DNA of 64,000 bases from Cystobacter fuscus (GCF_002305875.1 NZ_CP022098.1:9424001-9488000); one strand, 5' to 3'; counted from the stretch's first letter, positions 9,795 through 18,497 are shown. Made by a program: numbers and translations. The notes: generated by a model from the letters alone, not told the origin.

Positions 9795-10099
9795 GACATA
9801 AATCCATGGAAGTCGACAGAAACTTGACTACCGGACTGCGCAAAATGGCCGCAGCAGGCCACGGAGTATGTGAAATGATGCGTTGGCTGCTCGATCGATT
9901 GTCGCTTGATGCATCCAACGGAAGACTCAAGACCATCGTATACCTTCAGCAAGCGTTCTATCTATCCGTTGGAGATGCTGCTGCTGCTGGTGCATGGCAC
10001 ATTTTTCCTGGTGGAACCTGGTCGGACGATGAGTGTGAGCAGTTCCTGTTGCCCCGGATCCGCGCGACCAGGAATCAATGGACATTGACGCATTCGTGA
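9791..10099 (+). CDS. Small orphan protein, candidate immunity protein
   Basis: This 102-residue protein has its ATG overlapping the previous stop (ATGA), so the pair is translationally coupled. This is the usual arrangement of a polymorphic toxin and its immunity protein. The sequence starts MRHKSMEVDRNLTTGLRKM, with a helix-rich first half and a Trp/Phe-containing second half. I do not recognise a family. Base composition is visibly less GC-rich than the flanking genes, which fits recent acquisition. The immunity role is inferred from position only. Confidence 0.55.
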   Translation: MRHKSMEVDRNLTTGLRKMAAAGHGVCEMMRWLLDRLSLDASNGRLKTIVYLQQAFYLSVGDAAAAGAWHIFPGGTWSDDECEQFLLPRIRATRNQWTLTHS

Positions 10100-10172
10100 T
10101 GTGGTACAGGCCGTAGGAGCAGCCCACTGCCCGCAGAGCAGCTGGCATCGGCCAACCGATCGCCGCAGTCCC

Positions 10173-10751
10173 TCAGTGGGTTGGAGTGGGCTCCGACTCG
10201 CTCAGGGAGCCCTCGGAGACCTCGAGCGCCTCGGCGCGCTCGCGGGTGCGCTTCAACTCCTGCCCCACCCATTCATAGGAGCGCTGGAGGAAGTCGGAGA
10301 GCGTGGTGAGGGCGAAGATGGAGGCGACGAGGCGGGTCTCCCTCGGCCGCACGGCATGCAGGCAGGCCAGCGCTCCCGCGACCCACGGCCCGAGACAGAA
10401 GGGACACGAGAGCAGATCCCCCACCGCCCGGCGCAGGCCCCGCCCCCGCGAGGATTCCGTCACCTCGCTCGCACGGTCCGTGCTCTCGAAGCGGACGAAG
10501 GGCGCCCGGAGGGGCGCGGTCACGAAGTCCCTGGCGAGGATGCGCGTGGCCTTGTGGGTGGCCAGACCGAACAGCGCCACGTCCTCCAGGCTCATCCGCG
10601 GAAACGCGCTCCGGCCCCGCCCTCCCCTCCACGCGAAGTAGCTCGCCAGCGCGGAGCCGTAGACGCCCATGAGCAACGCATAGGAGCCGAGTGGCATCTC
10701 CGTGTTGCCGTAACCCGCGAAGAGCTTCGTCTCTGCCAGCGCCTTGCCCAT
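10173..10751 (-). CDS. DUF1360 family membrane protein
   Basis: This 192-residue protein has the DUF1360 hallmark LLSCPFCLGPWVAGALAC, a CPFC pair inside a hydrophobic segment, and a preceding ATHKATRILARDF region. There are two to three membrane helices, near residues 20-38, 110-130 and 140-155. The family is found in Bacillus (YngL-like) and actinobacteria and has no firm function. The start at 10751 has GGAGG five bases upstream. It is divergent from the iron-uptake operon at 10921, with which it shares a 169-bp intergenic region. A role in that operon is possible but unproven. Confidence 0.8.
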   Translation of the reverse strand: MGKALAETKLFAGYGNTEMPLGSYALLMGVYGSALASYFAWRGGRGRSAFPRMSLEDVALFGLATHKATRILARDFVTAPLRAPFVRFESTDRASEVTESSRGRGLRRAVGDLLSCPFCLGPWVAGALACLHAVRPRETRLVASIFALTTLSDFLQRSYEWVGQELKRTRERAEALEVSEGSLSESEPTPTH

Positions 10752-10855
10752 GAATACCTCCTCCCCTGGACGCTGTGCATTCCGCGCCGCCGCTCCAACC
10801 CGGCAGCGGCACCGGCCTGGGGAGCGCCAAGGCGCTTGACAGCCGGGTCGCTCCA

Positions 10856-10880
10856 GATGAAAACGCTAGTCATTTGCATC
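10856..10880. promoter_or_regulatory. Dyad upstream of iron-uptake operon
   Basis: The arms GATGAAAA (10856-10863) and TTTGCATC (10873-10880) match at 7 of 8 positions around a 9-nt centre, in the gap between the divergent DUF1360 and DUF3325 genes. The site is AT-rich relative to its surroundings. Its position would suit Fur-type control, but the match to a Fur consensus is weak. Confidence 0.35.
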
Positions 10881-10920
10881 TTCGTCTCGAGTGTCTGACA
10901 TACGGGAAGCGGGAAGCGCG

Positions 10921-11214
10921 ATGCTGAGTCTCGCCGCCCTCGCGTTCTCCCTCTCGGCGGTCTCGGTCCTGGGCCAGGACGGCGGCGGAGCCTCCCGGTG
11001 GATCGCGGTGCCGCTCGCGCTCGCCGCGGCGGGCTCGGCGGTGGCCGGGTTCGGTGTCCTCCAGGGACTGATCGTATCGCTCGTGCTCGCCATGACGGCC
11101 GCGTCGGTGCTGGTGCTCGTGCTGGCGCCCCGTCCCGAGCGCGCACGCGCGGTGGCGCTGGTGAGCGGGCTCGTGGGGCTCGTGCCGGTGATGATCGCGG
11201 GAGTCTCCAGGTGA
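10921..11214 (+). CDS. DUF3325-like small membrane protein
   Basis: This 97-residue, almost entirely hydrophobic protein has three predicted membrane helices and a short basic loop, APRPERAR, before the last one. Size, topology and position ahead of DUF3649 and PepSY genes match the DUF3325 family that accompanies siderophore receptors in proteobacteria. The ATG at 10921 (GGAAG about 5 nt upstream) is preferred to the GTG at 10891, which lacks a ribosome binding site. The stop overlaps the next start by 4 bp. The exact function is unknown; a role in reduction or release of siderophore iron is inferred from context. Confidence 0.65.
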   Translation: MLSLAALAFSLSAVSVLGQDGGGASRWIAVPLALAAAGSAVAGFGVLQGLIVSLVLAMTAASVLVLVLAPRPERARAVALVSGLVGLVPVMIAGVSR

Positions 11215-11498
11215 CGGCCTCCGTGCTGAGCAAGGCGGCGAATCACAGCGCCGCACGCACCCTGGCCGCGATCCTGGGAGCGCCGCTCGTCGCGTTCGCG
11301 GTGGGGGCGGCCCTGGTGGCGTTCCTGCCCGTGTCCGGGGTGTGGGCCTTCCTCCTCGGCTTCCACGTCATGGTGCCGCTCTGGGTGGCGCTCGCGTGCG
11401 TGCTGCCGCTGATGAGGAACGGCCGGGTGGCGTGGGGCGTGTGCCTCGCCATCGTGCTGCCCATCGCCGTGGCGCTGGCGGCGAGGAGGTCCGGGTGA
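11211..11498 (+). CDS. DUF3649-like small membrane protein
   Basis: This 95-residue protein has a polar N-terminus (ASVLSKAANHSAARTLAAI) and three hydrophobic helices, including VWAFLLGFHVMVPLWVALAC. This is the pattern of DUF3649 proteins, which lie between DUF3325 and PepSY genes in iron-uptake clusters. It starts at a GTG overlapping the previous stop (GTGA) and its own stop overlaps the next GTG, so the three genes form a tightly coupled operon. Its biochemical role is unknown. Confidence 0.7.
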   Translation: MTASVLSKAANHSAARTLAAILGAPLVAFAVGAALVAFLPVSGVWAFLLGFHVMVPLWVALACVLPLMRNGRVAWGVCLAIVLPIAVALAARRSG

Positions 11499-13012
11499 AA
11501 CTCGCCCCCCGTACCTTCCGCATCCAGTGGGATCTGCACGCGTGGGCCGGAGTCATCGCGAGCCTCTTCCTGTTCGTCATCTTCTTCTGCGGCGTCTTCT
11601 CGTTGTTCCGCGAGGACATCGAGGTCTGGCAGGAGCCCGCGTTCCAGAGCGCGCCGCCCGGCGAGTCCCCTCCGTCCTTCGACGCGCTGCTCGAGCGCGT
11701 GAGGGAGCACGTCCCGCTGCCACGCGGCGCGAACCTGGGGCTGCTGACACACGAGGAGACGCGGCTCGTCACCGCCTACGTGTTCGAGCCCACGGGGACA
11801 CGGGTGCTCTGGCTGGATCCCCTCACGGGCGAGGTGCTGCCCGAGCGCAGCCGGTTGGCGAGCGAGCTGTACTGGATGCACTTCTTCTACCGCCTTCCCT
11901 GGGGCCAGGAGTTCTCCGGGCTGGTGGCGGTCGCGCTGCTCGTCACACTCGTGAGCGGGCTCGTCATCCACCTCAAGGATCTTCGCCAGCAGTGGTGGCG
12001 GTTCCGGCCAGAGGTGAAGCCGCGCTTCTCCTCCTCGGACGCGCACAAGGTGCTCGGAGTGTTCGGGCTGCCCTTCACCGCGATGATGGGCTGGACGGGG
12101 GCGGTGCTGTGCCTGGCGGGCCTCATGGGCCAGGGGCTCGCGGCCGGCGTGTTCCGGGGAGACCCGGCCCGGGTGAATCAGCTCCGGGGCTATGCCCAGC
12201 CGGTGCGCGAGGAGGCCCACCGCGAGGCGGCCATGCGGCCCCTGGATGAGCTCGTCGCCCGCGCCCGCGCCTCCGTGCCCGGAGCGGAAGGCACGCCGCG
12301 CTACGTCGACCTGCACTTCCACGGCGATGCGAAGGCCTGGGTGAGCGTCTTCTTCCAGCTCGCGCCGCTCGGCGCGGACCACTATGCCTTCGTCGACTCG
12401 GTGAGCGGAGAGACGTTCGGCACGAGCATCGACTCCCGGACCCCCTCGTTCAGCTTCGAGCGCGTCCTCTTCGATCTGCACTACGCCCACTATGGGGGCC
12501 TCTTGCTCAAGGGCCTCTACGCCCTGCTCGCGCTCGCGCTGTGCGCGGTGCTCGTCACGGGCAACCTCATCTGGTTGGAGCGCCGGGACGAGCCGCGTGC
12601 CCACCGGGGCAACCGCCTGCTGGAGAGGCTGACCGTGGGCGTGTCCGGAGGACTCGTCCTCGCCGCCGCGGTCTACTTCGCGAGCAACCGCGCGCTGCCG
12701 GATGCACTGGCGCGACGGGCCGATTGGGAGTTCGGCCTGTTCCTCGGGGCCTGGGCGCTCGCGACCGCGCTCACCCTGCTTCCCCGGGACCCGCCCCTCC
12801 GGGCGGGAGTGTGGCTGTGCACGGGGGCGGCGGCGCTCTACGCGGGCGTCGCCGCCTCGGACGTGGTGTTCCAGGAGGCCCACCTGTTCACCGCGCTCGC
12901 GCGGGGACTGCCGTCGGTGTTCCTCACCGAGGTGCTGCTGTGCCTGCTCGCCCTCGGCTGTGGAGCCCTCGCCCGGGGGCTCGCGCGAACTACCACGTAT
13001 AGCCGACGTTGA
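11495..13012 (+). CDS. PepSY-associated TM-helix protein (putative siderophore-iron reductase component)
   Basis: This 505-residue inner-membrane protein of the PepSY_TM family starts at a GTG with GGAGG 6 nt upstream. The N-terminal WDLHAWAGVIASLFLFVIFF is the typical HxWxG first helix. Further helices lie near residues 140-165, 190-215 and 345-365, followed by four more at the C-terminus. A large periplasmic part between helices 1 and 2 carries PepSY-like strands (TGEVLPERS and similar). Homologues act with TonB-dependent siderophore receptors, probably in reducing or releasing iron in the periplasm. It ends convergently with the receptor gene, overlapping it by 23 bp, which favours shared regulation by iron. 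Confidence 0.85.
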   Translation: MKLAPRTFRIQWDLHAWAGVIASLFLFVIFFCGVFSLFREDIEVWQEPAFQSAPPGESPPSFDALLERVREHVPLPRGANLGLLTHEETRLVTAYVFEPTGTRVLWLDPLTGEVLPERSRLASELYWMHFFYRLPWGQEFSGLVAVALLVTLVSGLVIHLKDLRQQWWRFRPEVKPRFSSSDAHKVLGVFGLPFTAMMGWTGAVLCLAGLMGQGLAAGVFRGDPARVNQLRGYAQPVREEAHREAAMRPLDELVARARASVPGAEGTPRYVDLHFHGDAKAWVSVFFQLAPLGADHYAFVDSVSGETFGTSIDSRTPSFSFERVLFDLHYAHYGGLLLKGLYALLALALCAVLVTGNLIWLERRDEPRAHRGNRLLERLTVGVSGGLVLAAAVYFASNRALPDALARRADWEFGLFLGAWALATALTLLPRDPPLRAGVWLCTGAAALYAGVAASDVVFQEAHLFTALARGLPSVFLTEVLLCLLALGCGALARGLARTTTYSRR

Positions 13013-15116
13013 GCATGGCGCGGCGCCGGTCGCCGTAGAAGCAGGCCGACTCCGAGCTGCAGGACGACACATACGTGGCATCCAGCAGGTTCGAGGCGTT
13101 GACGGCCGCCCGCCAGTGCTCGCGCTCGTAGTGCACGCCCGCGTCCACGAGCACGTAGCCCGGCACCGCCAACGTATTGGCGCGATCGACGAAGGATTGG
13201 CCGACGTAGCGCACGCCCGCCCCGGCGCCCAGGCCCTTCAGGACGCCGTCCGGCAGGGTGTAGTCGAGCCAGAGCGACGAGAGGAACTCCGGCACGCCCG
13301 TGGGCCGCTTGCCCTGCTCGAGCTCCACGCCCCGGGTGATGGCGAGCTGGTAGAGCGACGCCGAGCCCACGAGGTTCAGCCCCTGGGCCAGGCTCGCGTT
13401 CGCCTCGAACTCCAGGCCCCGGGAGCGCACCTCGCCAATCTGACGCTGCACGAAGCCCTCCGTCGTCAGGAAGTTCTCGCGCCGCAGCTCGAAGACGGAC
13501 AGTCCCAGCGAAGTCCGCGTGCCCTCCGGCTGGAACTTGACGCCCGCCTCGAGCTGCGTGCCCCGCTCGGGCTCGAAGAGCGTCCCCTCGGCGGAGGTGC
13601 CCGCCACTGGATTGAAGGAGCGGGAGTAGCTCACGTACGGCGCGAAGCCGCTGTCGAAGGCATACAGCAGGCCCGCGCGGCCACTGAAGGCCCGCTGGCC
13701 GCCGTCATAGCTCGACGCCGGCGTGAGCGCGTTGTCCAGGCGCAGGCCCACCCAGTCATGACGTCCGCTCAGCACCAGGTGCAGGCGCTCGAGGAACCGG
13801 AGCTGATCCTGCGCGTACACGCCGAGCTGGTTCTGGCGGATGGCGTTGACGGCGTAGCGCGACTCGGTGGGCGCATAGGTGGCGTAGGTGGGGTTGCGCA
13901 GATCCAGGGGCGCGCCGGCCTCGTAGCCCTGCTCGTCATCGAGCGCGTAGTGCTTGTAGTCGAGCCCCACGAGGACGGTGTGGCGCACGGGGCCGGTGGA
14001 GAAACGCAGCTCGGCCTGGGTGTCGACGGTGAGCAGCCCGACCGTGGGCGTCGTCACGAAGTTGCCGCGGGCGAGCTGGGCCTCGTCGGCCGGGCCGGCA
14101 TAGCCCACGCCGTAGAGGTTCTTGAAGTCGATGGCGAGGTGGCCGTAGCGCAGGTTCTGCCGCACCGTCCACGTGTCATCGAAGCGGTGCTCGAACTCGT
14201 AGCCCACCAGGCCCTGGTCGCGCTTGAAGCGATCCAGGCTGGGATCGCTCGTGAAGAGGTCCGTGGGAATGCGCCCATACGGCGCGTCCACGACGGTGCC
14301 CACGTAGGGCAGGAAGTTCTGCCCGCGGGTACGGTCGAGCAGGTAGCTGCCGTGGAGGGTGAGCGAGGTGCGCTCGGTGGGCTTCCAGGTGAGGCTGGGC
14401 GCGAGGAAGAGCCGGTTGTTGTCGGTGTAGCGCACCTGGGTGTTGCCACCCCGGGCGAGCGCCGTCACCCGGTAGAACCACTGTCCGCCCTGGCCGATGG
14501 GGCCGCCCAGGTCGACCGCGCCGTAGCCGTTGACGTACTCGTTGATGCCCAGCTCCACGTGCCGCACCGCCTCCGTGGGGGGCTTCTTGCTCACGAGGTT
14601 GAGCAGACCTCCCGGATTGGTGCCCCCGAAGAGGACGGACGAGGGGCCGCGCACCGCCTCGATGCGCTCCATGCCGAACGGCTCGAGGCGCCAGGTGGCG
14701 AAGGAGCCGGCGGGCAGTTGCAGCCCGTCGAGGTAGTAGCCGGACTCCTGGGCGGTGAAGCCGCGCACCAGGAACCAGTCGTTGCGCGAGTCGCCGCCGA
14801 ACGTCTCCGAGCGCACCCCGGGCGTGTAGCGCGTGGCCTCGACGATGGACTGCGCCTGCTGGGCCTCCATCTGCTCCCGGCCCACCACGGAGATGGACTG
14901 GGGCGTCTCCAGCAGCGACGTGTCCGTCTTGGTGCCGCTCGCGCTGCGCCGGGCGGTGTAGCCCACGACGGGCTCCGTCGCGCGCTCCCGCTCGCCCTCC
15001 ACCTTCACGGTGTCCAGGGTGAGCGCCTCCCCCCCCTGCTCCTGCGCCGCCGCCGCCGTCGCGAACGCGAAGGAGAGACCCGCCCACGCACGCCTGCTTC
15101 GAATTGGAGAAACCAT
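12990..15116 (-). CDS. TonB-dependent siderophore receptor
   Basis: This 708-residue outer-membrane receptor has a signal peptide (cleavage likely after FATAAAA), a TonB-box-like LDTVKVEGE, and a plug domain over ~residues 60-170 with SISVVGREQM, WFLVRGF, YLDGLQL and RGPSSVLFG. A 22-strand-type barrel follows and ends in the aromatic NVGYTW. It has the profile of ferrichrome/hydroxamate receptors (FhuA/FpvA class) without an N-terminal signalling domain. The ATG at 15116 is favoured by the signal peptide but has no Shine-Dalgarno. The TTG at 15146 is an alternative. A Fur-box-like dyad overlaps the start region, so the transcript may be leaderless. The C-terminus overlaps the PepSY gene tail to tail. 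Confidence 0.93.
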   Translation of the reverse strand: MVSPIRSRRAWAGLSFAFATAAAAQEQGGEALTLDTVKVEGERERATEPVVGYTARRSASGTKTDTSLLETPQSISVVGREQMEAQQAQSIVEATRYTPGVRSETFGGDSRNDWFLVRGFTAQESGYYLDGLQLPAGSFATWRLEPFGMERIEAVRGPSSVLFGGTNPGGLLNLVSKKPPTEAVRHVELGINEYVNGYGAVDLGGPIGQGGQWFYRVTALARGGNTQVRYTDNNRLFLAPSLTWKPTERTSLTLHGSYLLDRTRGQNFLPYVGTVVDAPYGRIPTDLFTSDPSLDRFKRDQGLVGYEFEHRFDDTWTVRQNLRYGHLAIDFKNLYGVGYAGPADEAQLARGNFVTTPTVGLLTVDTQAELRFSTGPVRHTVLVGLDYKHYALDDEQGYEAGAPLDLRNPTYATYAPTESRYAVNAIRQNQLGVYAQDQLRFLERLHLVLSGRHDWVGLRLDNALTPASSYDGGQRAFSGRAGLLYAFDSGFAPYVSYSRSFNPVAGTSAEGTLFEPERGTQLEAGVKFQPEGTRTSLGLSVFELRRENFLTTEGFVQRQIGEVRSRGLEFEANASLAQGLNLVGSASLYQLAITRGVELEQGKRPTGVPEFLSSLWLDYTLPDGVLKGLGAGAGVRYVGQSFVDRANTLAVPGYVLVDAGVHYEREHWRAAVNASNLLDATYVSSCSSESACFYGDRRRAMLNVGYTW

Positions 15117-15118
15117 AT

Positions 15119-15133
15119 TGAGAATGATTCTTA
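15119..15133 (-). promoter_or_regulatory. Fur-box-like 7-1-7 dyad
   Basis: On the plus strand TGAGAAT-G-ATTCTTA matches 11 of 14 arm positions of the Fur 7-1-7 consensus (TGATAAT-N-ATTATCA), with a perfect AGAAT/ATTCT core. It lies 3 bp from the receptor start codon, so bound Fur would block initiation of the receptor gene when iron is plentiful. Confidence 0.65.
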
Positions 15134-15418
15134 CTCGCGGAGTCAAGGAGGTTCGGGACGCGGCGTAACATGGGCCCGAAGGGGGGGCAAGGGGGAAGCA
15201 GGCTGCCCAGGCAGGGAAGCGGCGGGGTGCAAACCCTCACGTGACGACATCGTCAAACACGGAGCGCCACCCTTCCTGGCCGTGCGACAGGCGGGCACGT
15301 GGGCCCGGTCGGCCGGAGTGCTTTCTTCGGGACGATAGTTCTAGCGGTCCTCGCTCGCGATGGGCGAGCCTCGTGGCCAGTCCACCGACCGCACGAGCAA
15401 CCAGGAGCCCACATCTTC
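15134..15418. other. Intergenic region between receptor and desaturase
   Basis: This 285-bp divergent region holds the upstream part of the receptor promoter and the desaturase leader. A small dyad TGACGA-CA-TCGTCA lies at 15242-15255 and could be an operator for the desaturase. No small gene or RNA is recognisable. Confidence 0.4.
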
Positions 15419-16591
15419 ATGACCACGGCCGTCGCCTACCGCACGGAAGCGCCCCCTCCGGCAGTCTTCCCGGACATCGATGAGGAAGCCTTCGCCCGCG
15501 ACCTCCAAGCCCTGCGCGTGGAGCTGGAGTCCTCCATCGGTCCCGAGGACCGCGCGCACTTCCGGAAGATCCAACGCTGGGGCCGGGTGTGCTCGCTGCT
15601 CGGGTATGCGACGTCCTGGGTGATGCCCAACCCGCTCTCCGCGCTGCTCATCGCGCAGGGCAACACGGCACGCTGGACGATGATGGCCCACCACGTCACG
15701 CACCGGGGCTATGACCGCGTGCCCGGCATGCCCGAGCACTCCACCGGAAAGCGCTTCGCCACCGGGTGGCGCCGCTTCATCGACTGGCCGGATTGGATCC
15801 ACCCCGAGGCGTGGCGCCACGAGCACAACACCCTGCACCACGGGCGCACGGGCGAGACGGCGGACCCGGACCTGGTGGAGGAGAACACCCAGTGGCTGCG
15901 CCGCTCGTCCATGCCGCTGTGGGCGAAGTACGCGATCGTGGCATTCTTCGCCTGCACCTGGAAGGTGACGTACTACGCGCCCAACACCTTCTTCGAGTGG
16001 CGCCGGGCCGAGCGGCGCCGCGCGGGCGGGGCCGAGGAGTTCGGCACGCCCCCGCTGGTGACGGCCTTCAACCCGCTCACCCCCCAGGGCCGGGACTTCT
16101 GGAGCACCTGCCTGCTGCCCTACGCGGCCCTGCGCTTCGTGCTCCTGCCCGCCCTGTTCGCGCCCCTGGGCGCCTGGGCGGTGTTCAGCGTCTTCGCCAA
16201 CAGCGTCCTCGCCGAGCTGCTCACCAACATCCAGAGCTTCATGCTGATCGCGCCCAACCACGCGGGCGATGATCTCTACCGCTTCCAGGGGCGCTCCGAC
16301 AGCCACGCGACCTTCGCGGTGCGGCAGGTGGTGGGCTCGGCCAACTACGCCACCGGGAGCGATGGGATCGACTTCCTCCAGGGCTTCCTCAACTACCAGA
16401 TCGAGCACCACCTCTGGCCGACCCTGCCCATGCGCAAGTATCAGCAGGCCCAGCCCCGGGTGAAGGCCCTGTGCGAGAAGCACGGCGTGCCCTATGTGCA
16501 GGAGAGCATCTGGCGGCGCGTGGGCAAGCTCGTCGACATCATGGTGGGGCGCACCTCCATGCGCTCACTGCCCACCCTGGGCGGCCGGTAG
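15419..16591 (+). CDS. Membrane fatty acid desaturase
   Basis: This 390-residue integral-membrane di-iron desaturase contains the three histidine boxes: H91-H92-V-T-H95, then H134-E-H-N-T-L-H140-H141, and the C-terminal QIEHH near residue 330. The Q-for-H variant is typical of front-end-type desaturases. No cytochrome b5 domain is fused, so an external electron donor is expected. Hydrophobic segments flank the boxes. It introduces a double bond into membrane-lipid acyl chains; the position cannot be read from the sequence. The start at 15419 gives the family N-terminus, with AGGAG 11 nt upstream, slightly far. The gene is monocistronic by spacing. Confidence 0.88.
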   Translation: MTTAVAYRTEAPPPAVFPDIDEEAFARDLQALRVELESSIGPEDRAHFRKIQRWGRVCSLLGYATSWVMPNPLSALLIAQGNTARWTMMAHHVTHRGYDRVPGMPEHSTGKRFATGWRRFIDWPDWIHPEAWRHEHNTLHHGRTGETADPDLVEENTQWLRRSSMPLWAKYAIVAFFACTWKVTYYAPNTFFEWRRAERRRAGGAEEFGTPPLVTAFNPLTPQGRDFWSTCLLPYAALRFVLLPALFAPLGAWAVFSVFANSVLAELLTNIQSFMLIAPNHAGDDLYRFQGRSDSHATFAVRQVVGSANYATGSDGIDFLQGFLNYQIEHHLWPTLPMRKYQQAQPRVKALCEKHGVPYVQESIWRRVGKLVDIMVGRTSMRSLPTLGGR

Positions 16592-16649
16592 GACTCAGAG
16601 GGTTCTAATTGATTGGCGCACCCATTGTTTTCTGCTTTCAATCCGCGCC

Positions 16650-17837
16650 ATGAACCCGACCAACATCACACGCCGCGATTTCGTCTATCTCATGGGTCTG
16701 GGCACGACGGGAGTCGTCCTGTCCTCCTGCACAGACGGGCAACCGACGCCGGAGCCCCAGCCCCCCGCCCCCACCGAGCTGTGGCTCTACGTGGGCACGT
16801 ACACCTCGGGGGGCAGCGAGGGCATCTACCTGTGCCGGTTGGATCTGGCCACCGGTGCCCTCCAAAAGCTGGCGGTCACCCCGAACGTGGCCGAGCCTTC
16901 CTATCTGGCCCTGGATCCAAAGGGACGCTACCTCTACGCCGTCAATGAATTGGTGGAGTACGAAGGCAAGCCCAGTGGTGCCGTGAGTGCCTTTGCCATC
17001 AACGCCCAGAGCCGGGAGCTGACCTTCATCAACCGGCAGTCCTCGCAGGGCGGCGCGCCCTGCTACCTGGAAGTGGATGCGACGGGCGCCTTCGTGCTGG
17101 TGGCCAATTACGTCGGCGGCAACGTCGCCGTCCTTCCCATCCTGCCGGACGGTGGACTGGGCGCCACCGTCGACGTGAAGCAACACCAGGGAACGGAAGC
17201 CGGACAGGAGCCCCACGCCCATCAGATCCGGCTGGACGCGGCCAACCAGTACGCCCTGGCCCCGGACCTCGGGCTGGACAAGATCATGATCTACCGGTTC
17301 GACGCGCGGCAGGGAAAGCTCACGCCCGGCGAGCCCGCCTCGTTCTCCACCCACGCCAAGGCGGGACCGCGCCACCTGGCCTACCACCCCAATGGCAACC
17401 TCGCCTTCGGCATCAACGAGCTGGACTCGACGCTCATCGCCTTCTCCTATGACAAGGAGCGCGGCGTGCTGACGGAACTCCAGACGGTCTCCACCCTGCC
17501 CGAGGGCTACACCGGGACCAGCTACTGCGCGGACATCCACGTCAGCCCCGACGGCCGATTCCTCTATGGATCCAACCGCGGCCACGACAGCATCGTCGTG
17601 TTTGCCATTGATTCCGCGGGAAGGTTGACCCTCGTGGAGCATGTGACGGGCGGCATCAACTGGCCGCGCAACTTCGCCATCGATCCGACGGGCGCATACC
17701 TGCTGGTGGCCAACCAGAAGGGCAACACCGTCGTCACCTTCCGGCGCGACGCGGAGACCGGACGGCTCTCGCCCGTGGGCCAGCCCCTGGACATCCCCGC
17801 CCCCACGTGCCTGCTCGTGGTTCCTCCCTCCGTCTGA
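16650..17837 (+). CDS. Lactonase-family beta-propeller lipoprotein
   Basis: This 395-residue protein has the N-terminus NITRRDFVYLMGLG and then a lipobox ending SSC. It therefore carries a Tat-like RR-D-F motif combined with a lipoprotein site. The mature part is a seven-bladed propeller of the 6-phosphogluconolactonase (YbhE/Pgl) family: LYVGTYTSGGSEGIYLC, SYLALDPKGRYLYAVNE, GAPCYLEVDATGAFVLVANY, AGPRHLAYHPNGNLAFGINE, DIHVSPDGRFLYGSNRGHDS. Cytoplasmic Pgl makes 6-phosphogluconate. This exported form probably acts on a different lactone, or only binds ligand. The last codons lie inside a 24-bp sequence that recurs at 20309-20336, on the far side of the adjacent toxin cassette. Confidence 0.85.
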   Translation: MNPTNITRRDFVYLMGLGTTGVVLSSCTDGQPTPEPQPPAPTELWLYVGTYTSGGSEGIYLCRLDLATGALQKLAVTPNVAEPSYLALDPKGRYLYAVNELVEYEGKPSGAVSAFAINAQSRELTFINRQSSQGGAPCYLEVDATGAFVLVANYVGGNVAVLPILPDGGLGATVDVKQHQGTEAGQEPHAHQIRLDAANQYALAPDLGLDKIMIYRFDARQGKLTPGEPASFSTHAKAGPRHLAYHPNGNLAFGINELDSTLIAFSYDKERGVLTELQTVSTLPEGYTGTSYCADIHVSPDGRFLYGSNRGHDSIVVFAIDSAGRLTLVEHVTGGINWPRNFAIDPTGAYLLVANQKGNTVVTFRRDAETGRLSPVGQPLDIPAPTCLLVVPPSV

Positions 17838-17848
17838 GTTCAGCGGCG
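17825..17848. repeat. Cassette A direct repeat, left copy
   Basis: This 24-bp sequence begins TCCCTCCGTCTG and ends AGTTCAGCGGCG. It covers the last codons and stop of the lactonase gene and lies 6 bp from the immunity stop codon. The right copy is at 20309-20336 and is identical except for an internal 4-bp TCTG duplication. Confidence 0.85.
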
Positions 17849-17854
17849 AGCCCG

Positions 17855-18487
17855 TCAGTAGAGGATGCCGTCAAACTTCTCGATGACAGCTCTGATCTCT
17901 TCGGGCGTGGTCTCGACCAGTTTGGCGGCCGATGGGGCGTAGTAGGTCAAGGCCCTGGTTCTGGGTGGGTGCTTGGGAAGCATATCCCGAATGAGTTCAC
18001 CCAAGGGGCCTGGCCATGTGAGGCCGCGGAGTTCGGAGGCTCGGCCAATGGGGTCCAGGATGGTGAAACACGGCCACTTGGGAAAACGAATGATGGCAGG
18101 GTCACAGCCCATGATGCGGCAACCATCCAGGCGGGCCTCGGTGAAGTCACAGTCCTCGATGGAGCCATGCTGATACCACGGCAGGCTCATGTATTCAGGC
18201 CAGAGGCCGAAATCACACCCTGTCAGCCGCCCCTTGAACTGGCAGCCCTTGAGGGACGCGGCCACCCAGCTCTGGTAATTCTTCAACTCCTGCTTCACCT
18301 CGAAGGTGCAGTCGATGAAGCGGGGCTGCTTGAGGCTCAGGCGCCGAGCGGACACCTTCAGCACGAGAGTGCAGTTCCTCAGCGTCAGGTTGGGGCCGAG
18401 GATGTAGTTCGCCTTCGTGTCCGTCAGCTCCAACCGCTCGTTTTCGATTTCCCGGTCGTTGAAGACGACATTACCAAGCCAATCCAT
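17855..18487 (-). CDS. Cassette A immunity-type protein with pentapeptide-like core
   Basis: This 210-residue protein starts at 18487 with AGGGG five bases upstream. The middle part is made of short repeats, with N-C-T, D-C-T-F, G-C-Q-F, D-C-D-F and D-G-C-R-I turns, characteristic of pentapeptide-repeat-like quadrilateral helices. The C-terminal ~60 residues are helical and end EKFDGILY. It follows the toxin gene, whose full-length frame would end at 18498, by 10 bp, in the standard toxin-then-immunity order. A role in neutralising the toxin at 18498-20182 is inferred from position. No enzymatic motif is present. Confidence 0.7.
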   Translation of the reverse strand: MDWLGNVVFNDREIENERLELTDTKANYILGPNLTLRNCTLVLKVSARRLSLKQPRFIDCTFEVKQELKNYQSWVAASLKGCQFKGRLTGCDFGLWPEYMSLPWYQHGSIEDCDFTEARLDGCRIMGCDPAIIRFPKWPCFTILDPIGRASELRGLTWPGPLGELIRDMLPKHPPRTRALTYYAPSAAKLVETTPEEIRAVIEKFDGILY

Positions 18488-18497
18488 CGCCGCCCCT

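Noticed and set aside
8830-10172. Direct repeats flanking the toxin remnant at 9080-10099, by analogy with cassettes A and B
   Set aside because: I compared the end of the DUF1360 gene with the sequence upstream of 9080 and saw no matching segment of useful length.
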